From: Pinus tabuliformis
Taxonomy: Eukaryota; Streptophyta; Pinopsida; Pinales; Pinaceae
Direction of reading: 5' to 3'
NCBI GenBank assembly: GCA_031772625.1
Contig: CM062818.1
Coordinates: forward strand, 1,679,950,167 to 1,680,014,166
Length of the DNA stretch: 64,000 bases
The notes under the pieces were generated by a model that worked only from the letters and a program-made list of their open reading frames with translations, was not told the DNA's origin and ran no database searches. The translations under genes were made by a program, and so were the position numbers. Below are positions 21,239-32,730 of the stretch, one piece after another (position 1 is the first letter of the stretch; each line of letters starts with the position of its first letter).

Positions 21239-21484
21239 GGCCTCGACCACAATTCTTTGACTCATCCCTAAGTAAATCTATCTTGAGTGTTATTGGTTTT
21301 GTTTTTGTTACTGGTGGTGCCTCTTTCATTATTTCTTGTTGTTGTGACAGTTCTTCTTCTTGTGGGGTTGTTTCTTCTGCCTCTGGTTGTGTTGGTCCTG
21401 CTTCATGCGGTGTTGCTTCTACTACACTTTCTCCTTATTTTTCCAACAAAGGCCCCAACTCAAGTATTGTGACATTGTCTCCTG

Positions 21485-22141
21485 TTAAAAGCGTTTATAG
21501 TCATCCAATGCAGTTTTCCAGGCGCCTGTGATGGTTTCAGCCTTCTGGAGAAATTCAGTTGTTGTGGTGGAATTTAGTTGATCAGACTGGATGTTTTGTA
21601 GGGTGCTCCACCATTCTTCTACCTCATTGCTTACTTCCCGCAAAGCAATAACATGTCTATGGACCAGTGGCCTAAGATCAAAAATTTTCTTCTTAGTCTT
21701 GGCCGATTCCTTCTCAATTTGTTGCACCTTGGCCTTGAGGGAGGCAATTTCTTCATCAATATGCTTTAGTTGGCTCTTGTCCCTACAATTCTTGCTGTCA
21801 GTGAGGCATTGTTGGAGTTGTTGGCGAAATGGTTACACTAGATAGTTTTTAAGGGCCAAGCTGCCTAACCAATCGTGGACCTACTCCATTAGCACATATT
21901 TATCTGTCAGGGCATCGATGATCAAAGATTTCTGTGCGGCAACAGTGTTGATTTTATGCTCAATCTCCATGATGTAGCTAGTATATGGATCGGGCAACGC
22001 TGATCTCACATCATCTAAACTCTTCTTCAACTCCTTGTTGGTAGCCATAAGGCTCGTGCATGCTGCCTGAATGTGGTCGCAGCAATCGACCAGTGTGCAT
22101 GCAGAAAAATCCTTGGGGGCTTCAATGACTAAATCATACAC
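21485..22141 (-). pseudogene. Unrecognised coiled-coil protein frame of element B
   Basis: About 219 codons in one minus-strand frame, broken only by one TAG (near 21889) and one TAA (near 21838), both plausible glutamine codons. Rich in K, E, Q, L with heptad-like spacing (KELKKSLDDVRSAL; EEIASLKAKVQQIEKESAKTKKK), then EVEEWWSTLQN and ITGAWKTALDDYKRF. No family recognised. It lies 3' of gag where pol is expected, so it may be an additional ORF of this non-autonomous family. It resembles the C-terminal coiled-coil part of the unknown frame at 53852-56888 in style, but I cannot show homology. Confidence 0.6.
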
Positions 22142-22188
22142 AACTGTAGTGAATGTCCATAGATCCTACAAACCTCACAGTACTAAGG

Positions 22189-22820
22189 TTAGTTTCGTCC
22201 TGAGAATGCTCCTTGAGATCCTATTGCCTCAAATCCTATTGTAGGAGGAGTCCCCAATGGCCCGACAAGCCCTGATGTAGTACTCGTGCCTCTCAATCTT
22301 GGGAGCTCAGTCACGACGTGACCTTCAACCAAATAGTGGTGCACCACACGTTGGGTCTTGCTGGGCGGACCGGCTATAAGACTTTCAACTTCTCCGTTAG
22401 GCTCGCTATTTGGTGCTAGAGCCCCATGATTTACGGATCTTGTGACCCTATCCCCCCCACCCCTGATACTCATGTGGATACACTTCCATACCCTCAATGC
22501 GAGTTGCTTGCTCGAGAGCATCCTGGTAGGGTCTCAATCTTGTGTTTTGTTAAGGGTGTTCGAGTAACGGGTAGGAGTGCCTTGATAAACCAATCCCTCT
22601 GGTGATTAGGTTCTATGGTGTAACTCAGCTTGTCAATCACATCCTTGAACCTCTGCATCAACTCCCAGGTAGTTTCCCCTTCCCTCTATTTGATCTCCCA
22701 TAACTCTGATAGCCTTGCTGATTTGTTTTGGGAAGCTTTAATTCTTGCACAAAGCTCTTCTTGATGTCGTCTACGGTTGGATTCTGGTTTAACTTTTCCC
22801 ATTTGATAAACCATCTCAAG
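22189..22820 (-). pseudogene. Element B gag-like region, 3' part
   Basis: Continues gag after the A' insertion: LRWFIKWEKLNQNPTVDDIKK and FVQELKLPKTNQQ (about 22740-22818), a common gag pattern in plant Ty3 elements (W..W, then ...EFKLP..). A 110-codon frame (22189-22521) follows with no recognisable domain except an HHYLVEGHVVTE segment. Confidence 0.6.
22816..22820 (-). repeat. Target-site duplication of element A', left
   Basis: TCAAG here against TCAGG at 26123-26127, one mismatch. Excising A' rejoins the gag reading ERALRWFIKW in element B, which supports this boundary. Confidence 0.8.
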
Positions 22821-23417
22821 TGATCTGGATTTAAACAGGAATGAAACAAATTACATAGATAACCATAAATACAGATATGCAGCAAAAATAATACTTCATT
22901 TCATTACTGTAAAATACTGAAATATGCTTACAAATAGAAATGGAAATAAACCAGCTAGGGCGATGGTAGCTTTATCTTTGAGAAGAGGTGTGGCGGCTTC
23001 ATGCCTCTGAACTATGTTACAATGAGGCTCGAAGGCCTATTTATTGTTGGGAAACAATGGAAAACCCTTAACATCCCAAAACCTAACCCTAGAAGATGAA
23101 ATTCCAAATTGTGGGCCCTGTTTTGGGTAAGTTGGTACATCAACTTCCTGGGGTCGTAACTTTTGCACCCAATCTTCGTTTGATACGTACATTAGCTCAT
23201 TAGAAAGATCTATCCGAGCACTACAAGGACCCCTGTTGCTCCCAGATTTCCCAAAAAACGTCATTTATGGCCTCAAAATGGCTCCGGAAGTTCAAGACCC
23301 AAAAAATTGCTAAAAATAGTAAATTGTGCTACAATTAAGGAAACTGAAAAACTGAAAGAGACAGTTGTGGGGGTCCAAGTGGGATAGGTGGGTGGCCACC
23401 AACATCCACCTGGATCA
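22821..23417 (-). repeat. 3' LTR of element A'
   Basis: 597 bp. Shorter than its partner because the hairpin segment is largely missing (near 23221-23243). It is followed on the right by TTACTCCCCCCTT, the complement of the family polypurine tract (about 23418-23430). Confidence 0.92.
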
Positions 23418-23430
23418 TTACTCCCCCCTT

Positions 23431-23820
23431 AGGAAGCAATGGTCCCCATTGCATTGAGTTCCTCCATCTGCTGAACTTGTTCTGCAATCTCTGATATGTC
23501 CAGTAATGGTAAGCATTATCGACAACGGTCCACATTGAACACTTGGTGTAGGTGAAGGAATGGAGGAAATGTTTTGCTCCAAATCATTATTCCCCTCAGC
23601 CTTGGTACTACTGTAAGGTTCATGTCAGAGTGGTCTGAGCTTCTGATGGGCTCTAGAAAGGCATTCTTTCTGCAGATGTAACCAAACTTTGTCGCCCACC
23701 TGAAACTTGTGTGGTACCCTTGTGGGAGAGGAGAAGTTGTTCCTGTGTTTTTTCATGACCGTATCCCTTTGCTGCTTTTGCTGCATGGAGGAACCCTTCG
23801 CGGGGGTCATGGATGTGGCA
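23431..23820 (-). pseudogene. Element A' integrase tail fragment
   Basis: Contains [18 protein letters not shown] and KLRPL, as in element A, followed by the same in-frame TGA found at 8689 in A, then a degraded GPY/F-type region with deletions. The sequence upstream (MTPAKGSSMQQKQQ) marks the junction with the protease part. Confidence 0.82.
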
Positions 23821-25361
23821 ACGATCTTCCCCTTACTTTGGGATCGAACCAGATAGAAAATAAATTTCCTAGTCTATGAGATGAGTTTGCTTCCTTTCTT
23901 AGCAGCGATCGAAGAGGTGGCGATAGGTGGGGCTACCTCCGGTATCCGGTATAATGAATTACCCAAATAAATAATGACAGTGCGAGGCCTTGACTCATAC
24001 ACAACATGTCACCTCCACAAGTATGCCTGGCCTAATAATACATCACAAACATCCAGAGGTGTAACATCACACAATACCTCGTTTGTGAAAGGTTTGATGC
24101 GGTAAGGAAGCCGGCACTGCTGGCGAACTCGGAGATCTCGTCCTTGGTGAAGCCACCTAATACTGTACAGATGTGGGTGTGGTGTAGTCGGTAGGCCCAA
24201 CCACTTCACGACCTTTGCTGAAATCAGGTTCTTTTGGCTACCACTATCGACAATGAATTGCAGCGGTGAACCCTTCACCCACATCTATGAGTGGAAAAGA
24301 CTCTCCCCCTCCTCTAGATCTTCGGGCTCATTCTTATAGATATTGGCAGTGGCAACAGTGATGTTGGGCTCTACATCAATGACTTGCTTCCCTTTGCCAT
24401 TCCCCTTGTCGAGTTCTGACTCAGGGTCGAAACATGCATCTGATTTAGAAGCCTTCAACTCAGCCACTAGCGACTGCTTGGTCCGACACTCACTTGTGTT
24501 ATGAGTGGGGCTCTTATGGAACTCACACCACTTTCCTATGTCCTTCTTCGACTTCGTGGTGTTGTTCTTTTCTTGCGGCTTCGATGGGTTTTCTTGGGTC
24601 ACCCCGCCTTGGCTTTGTCCTTTGGTCTTCGGATTTGCAGATCCAAAGTCTCGCTTCTTTTGTTTAAACTTCTACTCGATTTTGACAGTGTATCGGTACG
24701 TTGTGCCGAGCGAGGAGATGTTCAGGAACTCCATCTCTTCCTAGATGTACCTGTGTATGCAGCCGTAGTATTTGAGTACCAAATGCAGCTCAGAATCCTT
24801 GATACCCAACTATGTGTGAAGGGTATAAAAAATGTTTGTGAACTCTGGCATATCTTGGTCCCTTCCCTGCTATAGTGTGGTCCACTTTATGTATTTTTCC
24901 TCGTAGCTTTTGACAGGGTAGTACTGCTCCTTGATGGCATCCCGGAATGAATTCCAAGTGGGTGCGTCTAAAAATAGTGAGCACGTACTTTCATCCTTCT
25001 TCTCGCAGTAGGTTTCCCACCAGTCCTTGACGTGGGGGTCTGCTTTGAGAAGAGTGAAAACAATCTCTTCCCGACTCGAAAATTCATGAACAGAAAAATA
25101 CCCATCTAGCAGATTTAACGATTTACCTATGACATTTGCATCTATTTGACCCTTGAAGATGGGGATTTCAAAATTAACTTGTACCTTAAAGGGTGTGGTG
25201 TTTCCAGAGTAGTTGTTGGAAGCCGATGTCTCGCCTCTGTGTAGCTGTTGAAGGATCTGCGCAAAGTTGTCCATCATCGCGTTCCCTTGTCACTCGAGGG
25301 ATTCTTCAAGAAATATTTTGATAGGATCTCCTACCCCCTCCTCTTTCTTCTCATCCGCCAT
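23821..25361 (-). pseudogene. Element A' gag and protease
   Basis: From ATG at 25361: gag matching element A ([20 protein letters not shown], about 25110-25200; WWETYCEKKDEST), the knuckle-like CEFHKSPTHNTSEC (about 24485-24530) and retropepsin [13 protein letters not shown] (about 24220-24258). Frames change at several points and stops occur, so it is dead. Where A has TAG at 4693, this copy reads CAA, showing that the ancestral codon was glutamine. Confidence 0.88.
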
Positions 25362-25479
25362 GGGAGGCCGTCGGGATTTGCGAGGCTAGTCTTGCAAAGG
25401 TTCGACCAGTTTAAGCCCTAAATCCTTATATCCCAACCTCATCGGGGACATGCAAAGAAAAACAGAGAAAAAGCAGATT

Positions 25480-25491
25480 GCTCTGATACAA
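25480..25491 (-). other. Primer-binding site of element A'
   Basis: GCTCTGATACAA on the plus strand, one base off the complement of TGGTATCAGAGC (initiator tRNA-Met), directly next to the LTR. Confidence 0.85.
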
Positions 25492-25492
25492 C

Positions 25493-26122
25493 TGATTCGG
25501 ATTTAAACAGGAACACAAAAAATTACAAAGATAACCATAAATATAGATATGCAATGGAAATAATACTTCATTTCATTAATGTAAAATACTAAAATATGCT
25601 TACAAATAGAAATGGAAATAAACCAGCTAGGGCGACGGTAGCTTTATCTCTGAGAAGAGATGTGGTGGCTACATGCCTCTAAACTATGTTACAATGAGGC
25701 TTGAAGGCCTATTTATTGTTGAGAAACAATGGAAAACCCTTAACATCCAAAAATCTAACCCTAGAAGATGAAACACCAAATTGTGGGCCCTGTTTTGGGT
25801 AAGTTGGTACATCAACTTCCTAGGGTCATAACTTTGGCACCCGATCTTCGTTTGACGCATACAATAGCTTGTTAGAAAGATCTATTCGAGCACTACAACT
25901 TTGGGAAGAGAAACATGGGTCTATGGACCATAGACCCATGTTGCTCCAAGATTTCCCAAAAAACGTCATTTAGGGCCTCAAAACGGCTTCGGAAGTTCAG
26001 GACCCGAAAAACTGTTAAAAATAGTGAATTGTGCTACAATTAAGGAAACTAAAAAACTGAAAGAGACAGTTGTGGGGATCCAAGTGGGATAGGTGGGTGG
26101 CCACCAAAATCCACCTGGATCA
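25493..26122 (-). repeat. 5' LTR of element A'
   Basis: 630 bp, same length as the LTR of element A. It contains a perfect 14-bp inverted repeat (25913-25941) at the place where A has a different hairpin. Confidence 0.93.
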
Positions 26123-26127
26123 TCAGG

Positions 26128-27460
26128 GCTCTCTCCCTAATGGTGGTCAAGAATTCGATCAACTTCACATTGTCGGGCATCTAGTGATCTCTCCATATGG
26201 CTTCGCATAGGTACTAGTGTTTCTCCGCATCCTCGTTCCCTCCACCAAAGAACTCTGGGTATCTAGTAAAGGATCCTGTCATTCTGGCCTGAGCGTATGC
26301 TAGAAGCACAAAGCCTTGGGTTCTAGGCCGTTGAGATCCTTTCAATCCTAGATTATTAGGACCGCTATTCCCACGACTATTAGAGGTACCAAAACTTGCC
26401 TTATATCTAACATGCACACTATGTATATGTATTGCTTTAAGAAACTTAGTAACAAATTTACCAGGATTGTTGTAAAGTACTAGTGGAAGGTTGGGTGAAC
26501 ATTACCTAAGATTATGGGGGTTGGATGCTTGATTCCATCTGGCACATCGTTCTTTGCAAACAACTGTCTCATAACATCACACATCTCATCTTCCATATCT
26601 TCCTCGGGATTACTGTGACCACTTCCATTAGACACCTCCCCTGCAACTGGGGAGGGAGGGCTCCTATCACCTTTTGGGCTTCTGTCTAGCCTATCTATCT
26701 CTATTCCTTTCTCTGAGTTCTCTGTCATCTCATCTCTTCCTTTTGGACCCTTCGACACCACTCCTACTTGGTGTGGTCCCTCTGCCTACACTTTCATTTC
26801 CTGCATGGCCCTTTCCTGCCACTTTTCTGCTATCAACAATCTCCTCTACATTCTTACTTCCATAGCCCTCTGTGAATCTTCTACATCCATTCTTTCAGCG
26901 ACATCATAGTCCCCCATTCAATAGCATTTCCCCCTTTTGATCGTTCCCCCTTGGAAAGAAATCAAGCCTTCTTCCACCATCGGAATATTAATCCAAAGAG
27001 GTACTTCCTTCAGCAATTTTCCTCTCAGCCCAAATATAAACATAGCATCAGCCTTCAAGAAGGACTAGTAAATTTCTACCATGAACTTGATCACATATCC
27101 CTCTAGAGTAGTATGTACCCAAAAATATACTTCTCTTGCCAGATCGGTGTCCAAGTAGTGGAGCGTTCCATGATCAGTGGGAACCCAAACGCGATGGTAT
27201 GGTGTCTATCCTTCTGGTCGACCCTTCACTTGCAATCTCTACAACCAATTTTATAGATCTTCCAGAAACTTACACCAGAATATCTCATATTGATCACTTG
27301 TAGCTTCTGAGTACAATATTTTTTCGTTCACCTTAGTGATAGTCCAGCTTCGAAGGACAACTTGTGACACAAACTGATCCACTTGGTCATCCCACCAGTT
27401 TCGTATTTCTTTCTTAAAAATCCTTGATACCATATTCCAAACCCCTCTTTTTGATTTCAG
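26128..27460 (-). pseudogene. Element B gag-like region, 5' part
   Basis: Minus strand from near 27450: MVSRIFKKEIRNWWDDQVDQ, SEATSDQYEIFWCKFLEDL (27251-27440), then an acidic/Ser/Pro-rich stretch (26480-26761) and FTRYPEFFGGGNEDAEKH (about 26220-26270), the sort of sequence that precedes the gag helical domain in plant Ty3 elements. Single-frame readings extend over long distances with scattered stops. The A' insertion follows at 26122. Similarity is by eye only. Confidence 0.6.
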
Positions 27461-27461
27461 G

Positions 27462-27478
27462 TCCCGGCAACAGAACCA
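27462..27478 (-). other. Primer-binding site of element B (tRNA-Asp type)
   Basis: Minus-strand reading TGGTTCTGTTGCCGGGA, 2 bases from the LTR. It matches the plant tRNA-Asp primer site with four mismatches in 17 bases, at least two of them explained by CpG decay. Confidence 0.7.
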
Positions 27479-27480
27479 TT

Positions 27481-28280
27481 TTTTGGTATGAAAATGACAA
27501 CATGGAAGAGACCCGGGGTTCAGGCACAAGGGGCTAAGTGGGCTCTATTGTAGTCTAGGACAACACCGACATTTTCACCTTACTCAGAGGGGCAAGGAGT
27601 CTCACTCAAGGCGTGTCACAACCGAAGTTAGATGGGGTCAAAGGGGGTATCAAGGAAGTTTTAAATAATAGACATCAATAGCCATAACACTCAACCGTCT
27701 GTACTATTCAATCATGTTATTATACTCATATCATTAAAGGAAACTACCTAGATAATGATCATTCATTTAAAATTTTAAATAACCCATAAGAAACACAACA
27801 ATACAATATGGATCCCAAACTTCTTCTTTCATTAACTGAAATATAAGAGAGTACATGAGAGATTACAAAAGGTTTGAAGCTTTTTCATCAAATACACAAA
27901 GAGCACAACTATCAAGAATGGTCATAGCCAGAGCAGAGGACAATCCTCGCCTTTTCGCAATTGATCCGACTCTCTAGATCCTGTCCTCGCTCGTCTACTT
28001 CATCACCAACCCCTTCCTCGTGCTATCTTCTACCTTTTATCCTTTGCTCTCCATTCCCACTACCAATTCTGCTCGGTTGACTCTGCCCTCGGTTGCCTTC
28101 TATTTTCCCTTTCTCTGTTGTTCTTCTTCTCTTCTGCCACCTTGCTGCAACTATTCGTTCACTCTTTGTTCCTGCCCCTTTCCTTGGCTGCTAGCTCTGC
28201 AAACCGAACCATTTTCCCCACCACCTTCTCTTGTCCTTCCTTCCCGCAAAAAACCAAAATTCAAAATGAAGCCCCCAATA
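27481..28280 (-). repeat. 5' LTR of element B
   Basis: 800 bp, ends CCCCCAATA, followed by GTAAC (28281-28285). The first bases are TTTTGGTATG against TATTGGCATG in the other LTR. Confidence 0.9.
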
Positions 28281-28285
28281 GTAAC

Positions 28286-28518
28286 CACTTGACCCATTTT
28301 GTTTGTTTATCAAATACAAAGAAACGAAGATATCCTTTCAAACATTTTTTCACTATCTTCATTTGTTTATCAGATTGAGGAGGATAATATGAGCTTTGAC
28401 CTGATTGAGTACCCAGAAAAGAAAATAATTCATTTTTCTTCTTGATATGTCCTTCTATATTGAGAGTTTTAGGAGTGGTAATTCCTGCCAATGCATTACA
28501 AGATATGGTTGTATTCAT
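28286..28518 (-). pseudogene. Element C fused protease/integrase remnant
   Basis: Protease start ALAGITTPKTLNIEGHIKKK is joined directly to ELFSFLGTQSGQSSYYPPQSD and CLKGYLRFFVFDKQTKWVKWL, the last third of the integrase core. The join near 28435 marks an internal deletion of roughly the whole RT-RNase H segment. Confidence 0.85.
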
Positions 28519-28559
28519 TTGTTGTTTCTCTCAGTTTGGTTCCTGGTGTATATCTTCTT

Positions 28560-29400
28560 CTTTTGACATTTCTTGATCCTTTTCTTCCTCCTCTTTACAA
28601 TCTATGTAAAATAATTTCTTCTCAGCACACTTATGACCTTTAGTGCATTTGATATCACAACTGTAACAAATCCCTTTTTCTCTTTTTTATTCCAATTTTT
28701 TTGGTGTCAACCTTGTAGGTTGTGGAAGGCAAGGAGCAACAACACTTCCGTATTTATAGTTATGAGTGTTAGGATTCCTTGTTGCCATAATTTTTCTTGC
28801 CAACCTGAATGCCTTCTCCAATGAATCAGGTTCCCAAAGACGAACCTCATGTTGGATGTTATAATTTAAAGTCCCTATGAAGACATCAATCCTATGCTCC
28901 TCTAGAATATCATTTACCCTTATATTCAATTTTTGGAAGTCCTCAATGTGCTCTTCCATTGAACCCCTTTGTTTGAGATTTATCCATTGGATAAAGAAGG
29001 TGTTGTTTTTTGTATCTTCACAACGTGCTATCATTTTCTCCCTAAAAATTGAGCAGGTGACAAGTGGTTTATGAGGACAAAGCCCTATATACCATACAAA
29101 TTGATTTGGTTCTAAATATAAAGATTTAAAACATACCTTTTTTTATGTTTTGCACATTATAGATATCAAAATATTGCTCCATCTGTAGTATCCATGTTAT
29201 GGGATCCTTGCCATCAAAATTCCTCATACCAGTCTTTGGAACATGGTGGGTCTTCAATCCAACATTAGATTCTATGAAATCATGATTAACATTTCTTTTT
29301 TTCTCATCATGAGTTTCCTCTACTACCTTTTCATCATTAGGAAGCCTTTCTTGTAGCAACTTTGTCCAACCTTCCTTCAAACTTCCCTGTATTTCTTCAA
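28560..29400 (-). pseudogene. Element C gag with CCHC zinc knuckle
   Basis: RNFDGKDPITWILQMEQYFDI (about 29160-29235), WINLKQRGSMEEHIEDFQKL and FIGTLNYNIQHEVRLWEPDS (28687-29034), then CYSCDIKCTKGHKC (about 28630-28675), a CCHC-type nucleocapsid finger. This is a typical Ty3 chromovirus gag; frameshifts near 29100 and 28700 and stops inactivate it. Confidence 0.88.
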
Positions 29401-30126
29401 ATATTCCATGTTTCTTTTCAATTCTATTTCTATACCATCAATATTAGCTTCCATTCCATATATAAAACCATTTATCTTAACTTGGATCGCATTCTTTAAA
29501 TCATCCATCCAATTTTTCTTATTGTGTGTTTCGATTTTCTTGATTTGAGTCATTCTTTTTCTTTCTTTTAGGATCTTGATCTTGAAACGATTGTAACTTT
29601 GTAATTTTGTAATTTTGGACTTCTAAGTTATGAAATTTCATCTCGTGGTATCCCTATGAGTCCTCTTTCCAACCCCACAAGTATGATCAATATTGGATTC
29701 TCCAAGAAAGAGTTATGCCCAATCTCCCACAATGACCTGATTATAGACTGGTTCCATAGAGAAAATTTGTACGAAGTGCCACGTGTCACTGTTTCGACCT
29801 TCAGCCCTAAAAACGATACCCAAAAAATTACAGTCCGTCCTCTTTTTGTTACTTTTTACGAAATTTAAATACGATGCTCAGAAATTTATGATGATTTTCC
29901 CAAGGTCACTTGTTTGAGATGGAATTCGGGACCCTACAAAAACCCTAACTTCCTCAGCTCATATCTTCGAAAATATAGCGAGACAAGATCTGAAATTTGG
30001 ACTTGAGGTTCATCAAGATTTAGGCTCAAAAGAGTTTTAATTTCAGCTTCTAAATCTTCGTAGAAAAAATTTATAGTGAAAATTCCACGATGACCTGTTT
30101 GAAGCAGCGAAACCCTAGAATCCAAA

Positions 30127-30138
30127 GCTCTAATACCA
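30127..30138 (-). other. Primer-binding site of element C
   Basis: GCTCTAATACCA, one base from the complement of the initiator tRNA-Met site, two bases from the 5' LTR. Confidence 0.85.
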
Positions 30139-30140
30139 AA

Positions 30141-30436
30141 TGTTATGCAACCAACTCACAAAATTGAAGAAGAGATAGATCAACGACTTCAAAATAAGCC
30201 TATTCGAGGGGGAAACCTCCTTTACATTACACAAATGAATAATTCTCTGACGATACAAATGAGAAGTCCTCCTTTCTATATATAGGATTCTAAGGGGTTA
30301 CATTATAATCATACATAACAATAATATTGTAAGGGCACAACAATAACAATAGTGGGTTTCTATGGGGCACAACAATACAATAAGGGGGTTGCACTAATAA
30401 CAATAAGGGGCTACAATAACAGTATAGGACCTAACA
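30141..30436 (-). repeat. 5' LTR of element C
   Basis: 296 bp, TGTTATGCAACC...GGACCTAACA, followed by GACTC (30437-30441). Confidence 0.93.
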
Positions 30437-30632
30437 GACTCCCATAAAGATATATCTTGCAATAAAGGAGAGTTATCTCATAACTTGACTTTTTCATGTT
30501 ATTATTTTTAAGGGTCACTACATTAACACACCAAGGTCTACTAAGTAAAACCATAATGCTTGTAAATTCTTTTTTTCATATACCTATCAGGAAAAGGCTT
30601 ACTTGGCTATATATATATAAAGAGAGAGAGAG

Positions 30633-30652
30633 ACACACACACACACACACAC
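30633..30652 (+). repeat. (CA)n microsatellite
   Basis: Short CA run preceded by a GA run; absent from the paralogous copy near 44250. Confidence 0.85.
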
Positions 30653-30763
30653 GAAGGTTCTTTATATGGGAAAGGCTTCCAACAAAATAACACATCTTGT
30701 ACCCCATAGTGATCGTTATAACTATGACAACAATATTTGTTCATTGTATATTCTATTAGATCG

Positions 30764-30765
<2 letters not shown>

Positions 30766-30810
<45 letters not shown>
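30766..30810 (+). repeat. (AT)n microsatellite
   Basis: About 22 AT dinucleotides; the paralogue at about 44380 has only a few, so this expanded after the duplication. Confidence 0.9.
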
Positions 30811-30813
<3 letters not shown>

Positions 30814-31260
30814 TTCCTCTCAAATATATTTTTCCTCCATTTAGTGTGAATTATATTTAATGTGAACCCGATGGCTAAGTTAGATATACTAAGGTTTCCC
30901 TTGTGCATAACCTATGGATTACTTCATGTTTTGAGAAATGGTACATGTGGGGTGATTGAAGATTATTTTCCTTCCAGCAATGGTGGATGACCCTACATAT
31001 TTGTGGCATCATTTTTCCTATAACATATAATGTTACCATGGGATATTCATATGTATTTTTTACTTCTAGAACCCTCCATGTCACATCAGCGTAGGTGTTG
31101 GAGGCTTATCTCATCAATTATCGTGTCTTCATTCTACCCCTACATCTATGGTAGAGGATGATCTAACAAATGAAAATACTTGGGGTTAGGTAATGAAATG
31201 TAGGTAATAGGCCCCAATTCCTTTGCATTCTTCTGTCGACCGTTGAGGGGAGGCTCTACT

Positions 31261-32150
31261 TCCTCTTTATCAAACTGAAATCAGTTTCTTCTGGACTCTA
31301 TCTTGTATCAGTTCACCTCTCCTATGCCTGCCAGAACCAACAATTTAGATATTGACATATCACAACGTCTTGAAGGTAATCCATAAGGGAATGCTCTCTT
31401 ATTTTAAAGGATTTTTTTCTTTCAAGTTTGCATCAAGGTTTTAAACCTTTTTTTACTATCTTCACTACGTTGCAGGGTCAGTATGGAAGTGTCTATGGTT
31501 GGCTTAGCATTTTCCCTCTACGACAACTGGGTTTTCCCTCAAAATCATTGTACAGTAAATTTCCTTTTACTTTTTCCTTTATAATTCTTATGGGGTTATC
31601 ATATTTTTTATTTCAGACCTATAAATTAACACTAGCTTCTATGTCCTGCATTCACATTCTCCTATGTGTTTCTCCATAGCGTGTTTGAGTAATTTCATGA
31701 AGGATTTTCCTCGATGCCTTAGCTAGTAACTATTCCTCTGCATTATGTTCTTGTAAAACCTTGGACCCTTAAATACCTCTTTCGCGCTAACTGTGACATG
31801 GTTAAGATTGCAGCAAATAATAAAGGAGATGCCTTGCCCTGTCAGGTAACGACATATACTCATAGTTACTACAATTTCTTTATTTTTTTTGTTTTTTATT
31901 TTCTCCGACCTTCACCGTTATAATTCTTTTATGATGGTTAGTTCTTGTCGCAAGTTAGTTTTCTTCATGGTACGAACTCTATAGAGTATGGGTTTGTTTT
32001 CTTACCCAGATTCCTACATTGCCTTTTTTTTCTTTTCACCCTCCAACTTTTCTCTTACAAGCTCTAAATCTTGAATCTATGACTCGGATCATACCTGGAA
32101 TGGATTGGGTGCTTGGGTTATCATTCTCTTTTATTATGATTTCTATATGT
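31261..32150. other. No recognisable gene
   Basis: Pyrimidine-rich plus strand with short frames only. I see no domain, repeat or element end. Confidence 0.5.
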
Positions 32151-32164
32151 TCCAGGTTAAACCA

Positions 32165-32667
32165 TAACTTAATATGAGGGTTTTTTCTATTAGGTCCCGT
32201 AATGAGTGCTTTAGGGTTAGCTAAGGTCATGACTTATCTTATTATGTTCTTCTTAACAATTAATTTATAGAGTAACAAAAATTTGGATTCATGTTCAAGA
32301 TGTACTTAAACTCTTTCTTAGCATTTAAAGACTATGTTTGTTGGGCTCTAATGATGCTTGTAAACTAGAACCCAGTTTTCCTGTATTATTATCTTTTACT
32401 ATTGTGCTTCTAGTATTGTCAGTGAGTTTGGTCCTATGGCATTTTCACATATTATTATAGCTTGGATTTCTATTGAAAAGGAAGAGTCAATAAGGTGTTA
32501 TTATTATGGTTACCGACATAGTTTTATATATTTAATCACTATACATCTATACACTACATATAAGAATTTTTTTTGTTAATAGAAACAATGTTTTTGTTGC
32601 TAATGTTCCAATACATTCTTTGCATCAATATTTTGTTAATTAAGTTGTATTTCCTTTCTTTTGCTTC

Positions 32668-32730
<63 letters not shown>

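Larger units (their letters stand above)
22821..26122 (-). mobile_element. Ty3 element A', internally deleted relative of A
   Basis: 3,302 bp, minus strand, TGATCY...RGATCA ends like element A, both LTRs, primer site and polypurine tract. Internally it keeps gag and protease, then jumps (near 23770) to the last part of integrase; about 2.4 kb of RT, RNase H and integrase present in A is gone. It could only have moved before the deletion or with proteins supplied by another copy. Confidence 0.93.
20452..28280 (-). mobile_element. LTR retrotransposon B, no visible pol, host of element A'
   Basis: Minus strand, LTRs 20452-21238 (787 bp) and 27481-28280 (800 bp), GTAAC duplication, tRNA-Asp-type primer site. 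After removal of A', only about 2.9 kb of internal sequence remains: a gag-like region and a separate coiled-coil frame, with no RT, RNase H or integrase. It therefore looks like a non-autonomous element mobilised in trans. LTR ends are TATTGG...CCAATA rather than TG...CA. Confidence 0.9.
19444..30441 (-). mobile_element. Ty3 chromovirus C, host of two nested elements, pol mostly deleted
   Basis: Minus-strand element bounded by GACTC duplications (19444-19448 and 30437-30441), with LTRs 19449-19751 and 30141-30436. Element B (20452-28280) sits inside its integrase coding sequence. Without B, C keeps gag, a zinc knuckle, the first part of protease, then jumps (near 28435) straight into the end of the integrase core, integrase C-terminus and chromodomain; RT, RNase H and most of integrase are missing. 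The empty counterpart of its target survives at 44056-44060. Confidence 0.93.
30442..31260. repeat. Duplicated non-coding sequence, copy 1
   Basis: Runs parallel to 44061-44830 (for example AAAGATATATCTTGCAATAAA, the CATAATGCTTGTA segment, TATTCATATGTAT and GTAGGTGTTGGAGGC). With 19370-19448 it forms the filled version of a locus whose empty version is at 43977-44830. No gene recognised. Confidence 0.8.

Noticed and set aside
21283-21531. Small Ser/Cys/Val-rich secreted-like protein
   Set aside because: It is the antisense of the continuation of the coiled-coil frame of element B; the sense strand gives the coherent protein.
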